From: Allobosea sp.
Lineage (GTDB): Bacteria; Pseudomonadota; Alphaproteobacteria; Rhizobiales; Beijerinckiaceae
Length of the DNA: 47,274 nucleotides
Assembly: GCA_024231975.1 (NCBI GenBank)
Contig: JAAEQB010000004.1
Span: 1 to 47,274 of the forward strand
Direction: 5' to 3'
In this document: positions 24,814-32,477 of the stretch, in pieces
Layout: the number at the start of each line of letters is the position of its first letter
Numbering within the stretch: the first letter of the stretch is position 1
Notes under the pieces: generated by a model
The model's database searches: none
Told to the model about the DNA's origin: nothing
What the model saw: the letters and a program-made list of their open reading frames with translations, nothing else
Made by a program: the position numbers and the translations under genes

Positions 24814-25599
24814 ATGTTCCTCAAAGATCGTACCGCCCTCGTCACCGGCTCCACCTCCGGCATCGGCCTGGCTTACGCCCGCGCGCTCGCCGCGGAAGGC
24901 TCCAATGTCGTGATCAACGGCTTCGGCGAGGCCGACGCGATCGAGAAGGAGCGCGCCGGCATCGAGAAGGACTTCGGCGTCAAGGCACGCTATTCGGCCG
25001 CCAACATGATGAAGCCGGACGAGATCGCCGCCATGGTCGCCGAGACCGAAAAGGAATTCGGCGCGATCGACATCCTCGTCAACAATGCCGGCATCCAGCA
25101 TGTCGCCCCGGTCGACGAGTTCCCGATCGAGAAATGGGACCAGATCATCGCGATCAACCTGTCCTCGGCCTTCCACGCCACCCGCGCCGCCTTGCCGAAG
25201 ATGAAGGCGAAGGGCTGGGGCCGGATCATCAACACCGCGTCTGCCCACGCCTTCGTCGCCTCGCCGTTCAAATCGGCCTATGTCTCGGCCAAGCATGGCA
25301 TCGCCGGCTTTACCAAGACGGTGGCGCTGGAGGTCGCGACCAACGGCATCACCGTCAACGCGATCGCGCCCGGCTATGTCTGGACGCCGCTGGTCGAGAA
25401 GCAGATCCCCGACACGATGAAGGCCCGCGGCCTGACCAAGGAGCAAGTCATCAACGACGTGCTGCTGCTGGCCCAGCCGACCAAGGAATTCGTCACCGTC
25501 GAGCAGGTCGCGGCGCTCGCCGTCTTCCTCTGTACCGACGCGGCCAAGTCGATCACCGGCGCGACCTTGCCGATGGACGGCGGCTGGACCGCCGCGTGA
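24814..25599 (+). CDS. bdhA: D-3-hydroxybutyrate dehydrogenase
   Basis: 261-aa NAD-dependent short-chain dehydrogenase that oxidises (R)-3-hydroxybutyrate to acetoacetate during PHB mobilisation. It shows TGSTSGIGLAYARALA, NNAGIQHVAPVDEFP and the catalytic set NTASAHAFVASPFKSAYVSAKHG; the HVAPVDEFP and HAFVASPFKSAY segments are hallmarks of 3-hydroxybutyrate dehydrogenases. The C-terminal insertion QIPDTMKARGLTKEQVINDVLL is the family's substrate lid. ATG 24814 follows CAGGAGC. Its stop codon overlaps the start of the patatin gene by 3 nt, so translation is probably coupled. Confidence 0.95.
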   Translation: MFLKDRTALVTGSTSGIGLAYARALAAEGSNVVINGFGEADAIEKERAGIEKDFGVKARYSAANMMKPDEIAAMVAETEKEFGAIDILVNNAGIQHVAPVDEFPIEKWDQIIAINLSSAFHATRAALPKMKAKGWGRIINTASAHAFVASPFKSAYVSAKHGIAGFTKTVALEVATNGITVNAIAPGYVWTPLVEKQIPDTMKARGLTKEQVINDVLLLAQPTKEFVTVEQVAALAVFLCTDAAKSITGATLPMDGGWTAA

Positions 25600-26663
25600 C
25601 CGGCCGCAAGCGCAGCCGTGTCCCGCAGGTCAAGGGCCTGGCGGGACCGAAGGCCGAGAAATCGGTCAACCTCGCGCTCCAGGGCGGGGGCGCGCATGGC
25701 GCGTTCACCTGGGGCGTGCTCGACGAGATCCTCGCCGATGGTCGCATCGCCATCGAGGCGATCACCGGCGCCAGCGCCGGCGCGATGAACGCGGTGGTGC
25801 TGACCGAGGGCTGGCTCGACGGCGGCAGCGACGGCGCGCGCACGGCGCTGGAGAATTTCTGGCGTCGGATCAGCGTCGACGGCAAATATGGCGGCTCGGA
25901 GCGCTCGCTGCTCGACACCATGCTCGGCGCCTGGACCGACGGGCGCCCGCCGGGGCTGATCTGGTTCGAGCTGCTCTCGAAGGTCGCGAGCCCCTACGAC
26001 GTCAACCCGCTCAACATCAACCCGCTGCGCGGCGTGATCGCCGATCTGATCAACTTCGGCAAGGTCCAGGGCTGCGCCGACGTCAACCTGTTCATCTCGG
26101 CGACCAATGTCCGCACCGGCAAGATCAAGATCTTCACCCGCCAGGAGCTGACCGCCGACCATCTGATGGCCTCGGCCTGCCTGCCGATGCTGTTCCAAGC
26201 GGTCGAGATCGACGGCGAGCCCTATTGGGACGGCGGCTATATGGGCAACCCACCGCTCTTCCCGCTGTTCTACGAGGCGAGCGGCGACGACATCATGCTG
26301 GTCCAGATCAACCCGCTCGAGCGCCGCGAATTGCCGACCAATGCAAGGGCGATCCAGGACCGGCTCAACGAGATCACCTTCAACGCCTCGCTGCTGCGCG
26401 AGCTGCGCGCCATCGACTTCGTCAACCGCCTGGTCGACGACGGCAAGCTCTCGACCGGCGACTACAAGCGCGTGCTGATGCACCGGATCGATGGCGGCCT
26501 GCCGCTGGCGCAGCTGACCTCCTCCTCGCGCCTCAATTCCGAGTGGAACTTCCTGCTCAGCCTGCGCGATCTCGGCCGCACCGCGGCCAAGCGCTGGCTG
26601 AAACGCAATTACGAAGCGATCGGCGTGCAGGGGACCTTAGATTTGAAGGAAGCGATTTCGTAA
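25596..26663 (+). CDS. Patatin-like phospholipase, coupled to bdhA
   Basis: 355-aa serine acyl-hydrolase of the patatin family. The oxyanion loop GGGAHGAF (residues 30-36), nucleophile elbow GASAG (Ser60) and the catalytic Asp in WDGGYMGN (Asp212) give the Ser-Asp dyad. There is no signal peptide or clear membrane segment, so it is likely cytosolic or peripheral. It starts with GTG inside the bdhA stop region (GTGA overlap). Patatin enzymes usually cleave acyl esters of phospholipids; the tight link to bdhA raises the possibility of a role in PHB or oligomer breakdown, which is an inference. The frame extends upstream through bdhA and was trimmed. Confidence 0.88.
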   Translation: MTGRKRSRVPQVKGLAGPKAEKSVNLALQGGGAHGAFTWGVLDEILADGRIAIEAITGASAGAMNAVVLTEGWLDGGSDGARTALENFWRRISVDGKYGGSERSLLDTMLGAWTDGRPPGLIWFELLSKVASPYDVNPLNINPLRGVIADLINFGKVQGCADVNLFISATNVRTGKIKIFTRQELTADHLMASACLPMLFQAVEIDGEPYWDGGYMGNPPLFPLFYEASGDDIMLVQINPLERRELPTNARAIQDRLNEITFNASLLRELRAIDFVNRLVDDGKLSTGDYKRVLMHRIDGGLPLAQLTSSSRLNSEWNFLLSLRDLGRTAAKRWLKRNYEAIGVQGTLDLKEAIS

Positions 26664-26804
26664 GACGTGACGCCGTTAATACGGTAAAGAGCCGAGCTTG
26701 CCAGCCAAGCCGCGTGACGGCAATCTCCGCCGCGCCAAGACGTTCAGCAGATGTATGCCGGAGTGATCTCTCGTCGGGCAGCAGGACATGGGAAGTCCAG
26801 GAAC

Positions 26805-27512
26805 ATGATCATCGACGATAGCAAGGCCGATGCCCGCAAGATGCACGAGATCGCCCTGCGCGGGCGCCCGGCGGGCCTTCTCGGCCGCCGCTCCTTCCTG
26901 GCCGGCTCGGCCGCCGGCCTCGGTGCGCTCGCACTCGGCGGCTGCACCACCGACGGCATGAGCCTCGCCGAGGCGCAGAAGCTCTACGGGCCGGTGCCGG
27001 AGGAGAAGTTCCCGATTCCGGCGATCGACGTCACCCATGTCGATCCGAAATATTTCCGCAAGACGGTCGCCTACAACACCAAGGAAGCGCCCGGCACGAT
27101 CATCGTCGATCCCGGCAACTACTACGTCTACCGCGTCGAGGACGGCGGAAACGCAACCCGCTACGGCGCTAATGTCGGCCGCGACGGCTTCCGCTGGAAC
27201 GGCGACGCCTATGTCGGGCGCAAGTCCGAATGGGCGACTTGGACGCCGCCCAAGGAGATGATCAAGCGCCAGCCGGAAGCCGCCAAATACGCCCGCGGCA
27301 TGCCCGGCGGCCTCGACAACCCGCTCGGCGCGCGCACGCTCCATCTCTACCAGAACGGCGCCTACACGCTCTACACGATCTACGCGTCCCTCGACGCGGA
27401 ATCGATCGGCAACGGCATCACCAGCGGCTGCATCGGCCTGCTCACGCAGGACATGATCCACCTCTACAACAACACGCCGGTCAAGACGAAGGTGGTGGTG
27501 CTGCCTGCTTGA
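26805..27512 (+). CDS. L,D-transpeptidase-like lipoprotein with altered catalytic motif
   Basis: 235-aa YkuD-fold protein. A Tat-type signal (RRSFLAGSAAGLGALALGGC; Arg28-Arg29) ends in a lipobox with Cys47. The domain covers about residues 90-235 (TIIVDPGNYYVYRVEDGG, VGRDGFRWNGDAYVGRKSEWATWTPPKEM, PGGLDNPLGARTLHLYQNG). The nucleophile motif SGC (Cys209) is kept, but the usual IHG is I-Y-A (Tyr193) and CIR is CIG (Gly211). The enzyme may be inactive or have a variant mechanism. ATG 26805 has AGGA very close; ATG 26751 and 26841 are alternatives. It is monocistronic with a strong terminator. Confidence 0.82.
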   Translation: MIIDDSKADARKMHEIALRGRPAGLLGRRSFLAGSAAGLGALALGGCTTDGMSLAEAQKLYGPVPEEKFPIPAIDVTHVDPKYFRKTVAYNTKEAPGTIIVDPGNYYVYRVEDGGNATRYGANVGRDGFRWNGDAYVGRKSEWATWTPPKEMIKRQPEAAKYARGMPGGLDNPLGARTLHLYQNGAYTLYTIYASLDAESIGNGITSGCIGLLTQDMIHLYNNTPVKTKVVVLPA

Positions 27513-27536
27513 GGCGGCGTCATCCCGCTTTCGGTA

Positions 27537-27568
27537 AGGCGCTGCCGGGGCCGGCGGCGCCTTTTTTT
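27537..27568 (+). terminator. Intrinsic terminator after the L,D-transpeptidase-like gene
   Basis: AGGCGCTGCCGG (27537-27548) pairs with CCGGCGGCGCCT (27551-27562), 12 bp with one G-U pair and a GG loop, followed by a run of seven T (27562-27568). It lies 25 bp past the stop codon. Confidence 0.9.
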
Positions 27569-27728
27569 CGTGCGGTGAGCCCAATGATCGATGGCGCAGT
27601 AGACTGAATAGTCGCGCTCACTGCCGTCATCGGGCTGCATATGCGTTTGCGGCAATCATGGCTGGGCCTATTGTGGACCACGCAGCCCTTCGACTTGGAG
27701 GGCCGGATCTTCCAATCGGGAGGATGCC

Positions 27729-27944
27729 ATGGGACGCAAATTTATCGACTGCCGTGAATTCCCGAGCGAAATGAACTGCTCGATCGCGATCGGCGCCGAT
27801 TCTGAGGGCGAACTGCTGGAAGCGGCCGTCCAGCATGCCGTCAAGGTTCACGGGCATCAGGATACGCCCGAATTGCGGGATATGCTCAGGAGCGTCATCA
27901 AAGACGGCATGCCCGCGGAGAAAGCGCCGAGCCGGGCCGCCTGA
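27729..27944 (+). CDS. DUF1059 domain protein
   Basis: 71-aa protein of the DUF1059 family. It has the typical RKFIDCREFPSEMNCSIAIGADSEGELLEAAVQHAVKVHGH pattern with two Cys (residues 8 and 17) and a His-rich VHGHQDTPEL stretch, and a short helical C-terminus. The conserved Cys/His could bind a metal, but no function is established. ATG 27729 follows GGGAGGATGCC. It is a single gene with no neighbour on its strand; the next genes are convergent. Confidence 0.88.
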   Translation: MGRKFIDCREFPSEMNCSIAIGADSEGELLEAAVQHAVKVHGHQDTPELRDMLRSVIKDGMPAEKAPSRAA

Positions 27945-27961
27945 GCGGGAGCTTCCGCCCT

Positions 27962-28633
27962 CTACTGCCTCTCGCCCGCCAGCCGCCACACCGAGCTCTT
28001 CTTGATCTCGGCATCCTCGAGCGCGCGCGTCACCGGCACCTGATAGGTCGCGACCTCGGCGAGCGCGTCCTTGGGCAGGTAGCTGCGGCCGGGATCGCCG
28101 ATCAGGACGGTCGCGCCACGCTGCGACAGGCCAGAGAGCCAGTCGATCACCTGCGCCGCCAGCTCCCGCTCATAGCAGATGTCGCCGGCGAGGATGACGT
28201 CCCAGCCCTGGTCGAGGCCGAGGAGATCGTCGAGCCGGGCCTCGATGGACACCCCGTTCGCCTGCGCATTGAGCCCGATCGCAGCAGCGGCGAAAGCGTC
28301 GATATCGGCCGCGATCACTTGGCGCGCCCCTGCCTTTGCCGCAGCGATGGCGACGAGGCCGGACCCGCTGGCGAAATCGAGCAGGCGCTTACCCCGCACG
28401 ATCTCCGGATGGTCGAGGATATAGCGCGCCAGCGCCTGCCCACCGGCCCAGGCGAAGGCCCAGAACGGCGGCGGCAGGCCGATCGTAGCCAGTTCCTCCT
28501 CGGTCTTCTGCCAGAGTTCGGTCGCCTCTTCGGCGACGTGCAGCGAGATCTCCGGCGCATGCGGCACCGGCAGCAGCCGCGTATGGGCGCGGATGAAGGC
28601 GAGCCGGTCCAGCGTAGCGTCCACTTCGCTCAC
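27962..28633 (-). CDS. Class I methyltransferase, ETFB-lysine-methyltransferase/PrmA-like
   Basis: 223-aa methyltransferase with the SAM motif LLDFASGSGLVAIAAA (about residues 80-95), the acidic motif VIAADIDAFAAAAIGLNA and the catalytic-type segment WDVILAGDICYERELA. The upstream WQKTEEELATIGLPPPFWAFAWAGGQALARYILD is characteristic of the METTL/ETFB lysine methyltransferase and nicotinamide-N-methyltransferase-like group, so a protein lysine is a plausible target. It starts at GTG 28633, overlapping the glycosyltransferase stop (GTGA). That overlap indicates translational coupling; the frame continues further upstream but is not homologous there. Confidence 0.85.
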   Translation of the reverse strand: MSEVDATLDRLAFIRAHTRLLPVPHAPEISLHVAEEATELWQKTEEELATIGLPPPFWAFAWAGGQALARYILDHPEIVRGKRLLDFASGSGLVAIAAAKAGARQVIAADIDAFAAAAIGLNAQANGVSIEARLDDLLGLDQGWDVILAGDICYERELAAQVIDWLSGLSQRGATVLIGDPGRSYLPKDALAEVATYQVPVTRALEDAEIKKSSVWRLAGERQ

Positions 28634-29793
28634 GCGACCAGATCCGCCTGGCGCTGGCCGAGCAGCGAGCGATAGAGCGCCTTCACCCCGTCCATCACGT
28701 CGCGCTCGGTATAGCCGGCGAGCAGGCGCTCGCGCGCGCTCACGCCCATGCGCTCGACCTGTCCGGGCGAGGCGGCGAGCGTCACCAGCGCCTGCGCCAG
28801 CGCGGCGATATCGTTGGCCGGCACGACGAAGCCGTCCTGGCCGGTGCGGACGAAGGAGCGGCAGCCCGGCACATCGGTGGTCAACAGCACCCGCCCGCAG
28901 GCGGCGCCCTCCAGCAAGGTGCGCGGCAGGCCCTCGCCGCCGCGCGAAGGCAGGCAGCAGATATGATGCCTGCGCCAGACATCCTCGATGTCGCGTGTCG
29001 GGCCGGCCCAGTTGATCCCCGGTCGCGCCGACCATTCCCGCAAGGTCGCCTCCGGCACCGCTTTGGGGTTGGAGGGGTCGGGCGCGCCATGCAGCGTCAG
29101 CTCGACGCGCGCGCCCTGCTTGCGCGCCAAGGTCACCGCCTCGACGGCGAGGTCGACGCCCTTCGACCAGAGCATGCGGGCGACGAGCGCGACCTTGAGC
29201 GGCGGCTGCGGCGGCATCGGCTCGGGCATCAGGATCAGCGGGTCGACCCCGGCGCCGCCGACGATCGCGACCTTCGCCCCATCGGCTGGATCGAGCCCGA
29301 GCGTCAGCGGGTCATCCGGGTTCTCGAACAGGAAACGGACCTGCGGCCCGTCGACCGCCTCGCGCAGCCAGAACTTCGCCGCCAGCCGCGCCGCATCCGC
29401 GGCTGCGCCCTCGCGCGCCCCGAGGAAACCAAGACCGGTCAGGGCGTAGACCCGCCGCTCGACCCCGGCGAGCCGCCCGGCCAGCCCGGCGAGCCCGATC
29501 GGCTTCAACGCGATGCAATGCAGGATATCGGGCTTCTCGCGCTCGATCAGGCGCTTCAGCGCCATGACCTGCTTGATGAGCGCCACCGGCGACAGCGAGC
29601 GCCGCTCGGCTTCGAGTGGAATCAGGCGCGCACCGGTCGCCTCGATCGCCTTGCGATGGTTGCGCTCCCTGGCGATCACGGCGACGTCGAGCCCCATCTC
29701 CGCCGCGGCGCGAGCCATCGGCAGGAAATGCGAGGCGAAGAACCAGTCCTCGGTAGCGACGAACAACAGCTTCTGGCGGGCCATGGCGCGCAT
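28630..29793 (-). CDS. Glycosyltransferase family 4
   Basis: 387-aa GT-B glycosyltransferase. The N-terminal acceptor domain has SHFLPMARAAAEMGLDVAVIARERNHRKAIEATGARL and KPDILHCIALKPIGLAGLAGRLAG; this acceptor half resembles lipopolysaccharide/capsule GT4 enzymes. The C-terminal donor domain has VALVARMLWSKGVDLAVEA, LTLHGAPDPSNP and the retaining Glu-x7-Glu motif GEGLPRTLLEGAACGRVLLTTDVPGC. The donor sugar and acceptor are unknown; envelope polysaccharide is likely. Start ATG 29793 (MRAMARQK) or 29784. It is coupled to the downstream methyltransferase by a GTGA overlap and divergent from an M20 peptidase gene. Confidence 0.9.
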   Translation of the reverse strand: MRAMARQKLLFVATEDWFFASHFLPMARAAAEMGLDVAVIARERNHRKAIEATGARLIPLEAERRSLSPVALIKQVMALKRLIEREKPDILHCIALKPIGLAGLAGRLAGVERRVYALTGLGFLGAREGAAADAARLAAKFWLREAVDGPQVRFLFENPDDPLTLGLDPADGAKVAIVGGAGVDPLILMPEPMPPQPPLKVALVARMLWSKGVDLAVEAVTLARKQGARVELTLHGAPDPSNPKAVPEATLREWSARPGINWAGPTRDIEDVWRRHHICCLPSRGGEGLPRTLLEGAACGRVLLTTDVPGCRSFVRTGQDGFVVPANDIAALAQALVTLAASPGQVERMGVSARERLLAGYTERDVMDGVKALYRSLLGQRQADLVA

Positions 29794-29927
29794 CAGGCCG
29801 ATGCCGTGGCGAAAAGCAAGCGCATAAGAAAGCCAGGAGACAGGTCCGCCATGCCCTGCGGTTGCTGGACGCCTGCCGCCACGCTTGCGAAAAGGAGGCG
29901 AGGCTTCCCTCTCCAGCGAGAAGAAAC

Positions 29928-31352
29928 ATGGACAATCGCAACGACCTCTGGCGTCACGTCGACGCCAGCAAAGAGCGCTTCATCGAACTCAGCGACCGGG
30001 TCTGGGCCATTCCCGAGGTTTGCTACACCGAGAAGCGCTCGGTCGCCGAGCATGTCGCGGAGCTCGAGCACCAGGGCTTCCGGATCACGCAGAACGTCGC
30101 CGACATCCCGACTGCGGTGATCGGCGAAGCCGGCGAAGGCGGCCCGGTCATCGCCTTTCTCGGCGAATATGACGCGCTGCCGGGCCTCAGCCAGGAATCC
30201 GGCGTCGCCAAGCACAGCGAGATCGAGACCGGCGGCCATGGCCATGGCTGCGGCCATAATCTGCTCGGCTCGGCCGCCCTGCTGGCCGCGACCGCGATGA
30301 AGAACTGGCTCGCCGAGAACAAGCTGCCCGGCCGCGTCCGCTATTATGGCTGCCCGGCCGAGGAAGGCGGCGCCGCCAAGGCCTTCATGGTCCGCGCCGG
30401 CGCCTTCAAGGATGCCGACATCGCCATTTCCTGGCACCCTGCCAGCTTCTGGGAAGTCACCCCGCCGCTCTCGCTCGCCAATACCCGCGCCGACTTCATC
30501 TTCACCGGCCGCGCCTCGCATGCCGCCGCCTCGCCCGAGCTCGGCCGCAGCGCGCTCGACGCCGTCGAATTGATGAGCGTCGGCGTCAACTACATGCGCG
30601 AGCACATGCCGAGCGATGCCCGCGTGCATTATGCTTTGCTCGACACCGGCGGCATCGCCCCCAACGTCGTCCAGGCCCATGCCCGCGTGCGCTATTCGAT
30701 CCGCGCCCGCGACCTGCCGGGGATGCTGGAGCTGGTCGGCCGCGTCAAGAAGATCGCCGAGGGCGCAGCCCTGATGACCGAGACGACCATGGAGATGAAG
30801 ATCGTCTCCGCCGTCTCCAACGTCGTCGGCAACGGCCCGCTGGAGCAGGCGCTGCAGGGCATCATGGAAGATCTCGGCCCGCCGCATTTCGACGACGCCG
30901 ACAAGGAGTTCGCCCGCCAGATCCGTTCGACCCTGTCGCAGAAGGACATCGACGCCGTCTGGCGCGCGATCGGCGTGCAGAAGACCGATGCCGAGCTCGC
31001 AGACTTCACCGTGCCGCTCGATTCGCCGCGCAACCCAGCGATCGGCTCGACCGATGTCGGCGACGTCAGCTGGGTCGTCCCGACCGTGCAGGCGCATGCG
31101 CCGACCGTCGCGATCGGCACGCCCTTCCATACCTGGCAGGTGGTGGCGCAGGGCAAGATGCCGGCCGCGCACAAGGCGATGGTGCAGGTCGCCAAGGCGA
31201 TGGCCGCGACCGGCGCCGCCGTGCTGACCGATCCCCAACTGATGGCTGCCGCCAAGGCCGACTTCCAGAAACGCGTCGCCGCCGATGGCGGCTATACCTC
31301 GCCGGTTCCCCCGGAGGTAAAGCCGCCGCTGACCATGTCGACCGGCGGCTGA
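29928..31352 (+). CDS. M20-family amidohydrolase, AbgB-like
   Basis: 474-aa M20D metallo-peptidase/amidohydrolase, most like p-aminobenzoyl-glutamate hydrolase subunit B and indole-acetyl-amino-acid hydrolases. Metal ligands are recognisable: HGHGCGHN, PAEEGGAAKAF, ISWHPASF and TPFHTWQ. The dimerisation lobe is the middle third (FTGRASHAAASPELGRSALDAVELM). It should release an amino acid from an N-acyl or amide substrate in the cytosol; the real substrate is unknown and no abgA or transporter lies beside it. ATG 29928 is used, in agreement with the family start at DLWRHVDASKERFIELSDRVWAIPE; upstream frame residues do not align. Confidence 0.9.
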   Translation: MDNRNDLWRHVDASKERFIELSDRVWAIPEVCYTEKRSVAEHVAELEHQGFRITQNVADIPTAVIGEAGEGGPVIAFLGEYDALPGLSQESGVAKHSEIETGGHGHGCGHNLLGSAALLAATAMKNWLAENKLPGRVRYYGCPAEEGGAAKAFMVRAGAFKDADIAISWHPASFWEVTPPLSLANTRADFIFTGRASHAAASPELGRSALDAVELMSVGVNYMREHMPSDARVHYALLDTGGIAPNVVQAHARVRYSIRARDLPGMLELVGRVKKIAEGAALMTETTMEMKIVSAVSNVVGNGPLEQALQGIMEDLGPPHFDDADKEFARQIRSTLSQKDIDAVWRAIGVQKTDAELADFTVPLDSPRNPAIGSTDVGDVSWVVPTVQAHAPTVAIGTPFHTWQVVAQGKMPAAHKAMVQVAKAMAATGAAVLTDPQLMAAAKADFQKRVAADGGYTSPVPPEVKPPLTMSTGG

Positions 31353-31373
31353 TCAGCCTTCGGACATGAAAAA

Positions 31374-31398
31374 GGCCCGCCGGGCGAACCGGCGGGCC
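31374..31398 (-). terminator. Intrinsic terminator of the small secreted-protein gene
   Basis: GGCCCGCCGG (31374-31383) and CCGGCGGGCC (31389-31398) form a 10-bp perfect stem with a 5-nt loop, followed on the minus strand by TTTTTCATG. It sits between convergent genes. Confidence 0.85.
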
Positions 31399-31434
31399 AG
31401 GATGTCGGGCCGGGGAGGAGGCCCTGGGAGAAAC

Positions 31435-31740
31435 TCAATCGTAGGTGCGGCAGACGCGGCGGGTGCCGATGACCTCGCCATAGTAATTGACGCGGTCGAC
31501 GAAATGGCAGCGGCGAACCGGAGCGTAGGCCGGGACATAACCGTCGTCATAGTAGCCATAGGCCGGGCCGCTGGCCGCACCGGCGGCGAGGGCTCCGAGG
31601 GCCAGGGCCCCGACGATGCCGGCGCCGACCGCGGCGCCACGATAATAGCGTGGGCGCGCCTCGGCATCGGCGGCGAAGACGGAAGCGCCCAGCGTGAGGG
31701 CGGCGAGGGCGGCGGCGAAGCTCTTCTTGGTACGGGTCAT
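31435..31740 (-). CDS. Small secreted protein, glycine/alanine-rich, unknown
   Basis: 101-aa protein. A signal peptide (SFAAALAALTLGASVFAADAEA) is followed by RPRYYRGAAVGAGIVGALALGALAAGA, a Gly/Ala-rich hydrophobic stretch that could be a membrane segment. A Tyr/Pro-rich spacer and the C-terminal RRCHFVDRVNYYGEVIGTRRVCRTYD with two Cys (likely a disulphide) come next. This layout is common among Rhizobiales envelope proteins of unknown role. ATG 31740 is used; the open frame runs further upstream but has no signal sequence. It is divergent from the next gene across 199 bp. Confidence 0.8.
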   Translation of the reverse strand: MTRTKKSFAAALAALTLGASVFAADAEARPRYYRGAAVGAGIVGALALGALAAGAASGPAYGYYDDGYVPAYAPVRRCHFVDRVNYYGEVIGTRRVCRTYD

Positions 31741-31939
31741 GTTCGTTCTCCGATCTGGTAGCCGGGTGGCGAACTGTTCGCCATGCCCCAGGCTTGTCGG
31801 TCGCAGGACCGGAATCGCGCGGGTCCCATAAAAAATTCCCGAAACGCCGCCGGGTTCCGCTTCGCTGTCTGCCGGCTCCCCTTGCCGTGGCATTTCGGAT
31901 GGCGTCGGATCAGCCCTCGCCGACCGGAGAAAACCCACC

Positions 31940-32467
31940 ATGACGATCGCACGACTCGCTCTCGCCATTGGCCTTGCAACCGTGCTGTCGACGCCACTTC
32001 GGGCCGAGCCATGGGCGAGCAGTTATACCACCCATGACTACGCGAAATGCCGCAAGGACAAGGGCAATGGCGATCCGGTTTCGGTGCATCGCTGCGCCGG
32101 CAAGGCTGGCATCACCGTGGTCTGGACTGCCGGCGACGATTCATCCGCGGTCGCATTCGGCGCCAAGGCGCTGGAGGAGGCGGTCACCGACAAGGCCGCG
32201 TTTTTCGAGGCCGGCAAGACGATCGAATGGCGCGGCCCAAAGGGCGGGCGGCCGCAGGCGGCGATCCTGCGCTACGCGACTGGCGCAAGCGTCGGCAAGC
32301 TCGACGGCAGCCGGCTCGTCGTCCACCAGCTCGCTGCCGATGGCGCCTCCTGCATCATCGGCAGTGTCGACGCCCGCAAGCCGGATGCGAATGCCGCCGC
32401 CCGTCGCCTTGCGGATGAGAAGGCGACGGGCTTCCGCTGCGGACAGGACGCCCGCTCCGAAGACTGA
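31940..32467 (+). CDS. Secreted hypothetical protein with conserved Cys
   Basis: 175-aa periplasmic or secreted protein without a recognised domain. Residues 1-22 are a signal peptide (ARLALAIGLATVLSTPLRA). The mature part has Cys at KCRKDKG, RCAGKAG, SCIIGS and FRCGQD, which could form two disulphides, and alternating beta-type segments. It resembles Rhizobiales proteins annotated only as hypothetical. ATG 31940 is the sole sensible start; no strong ribosome binding site stands out. It is convergent with the TRAP operon, whose dctM ends 10 bp away. Confidence 0.75.
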   Translation: MTIARLALAIGLATVLSTPLRAEPWASSYTTHDYAKCRKDKGNGDPVSVHRCAGKAGITVVWTAGDDSSAVAFGAKALEEAVTDKAAFFEAGKTIEWRGPKGGRPQAAILRYATGASVGKLDGSRLVVHQLAADGASCIIGSVDARKPDANAAARRLADEKATGFRCGQDARSED

Positions 32468-32477
32468 AGCCTGCGCT

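Noticed and set aside
29793..31238. 481-codon minus-strand frame
   Set aside because: Antisense to the M20 amidohydrolase, whose metal ligands are all present.
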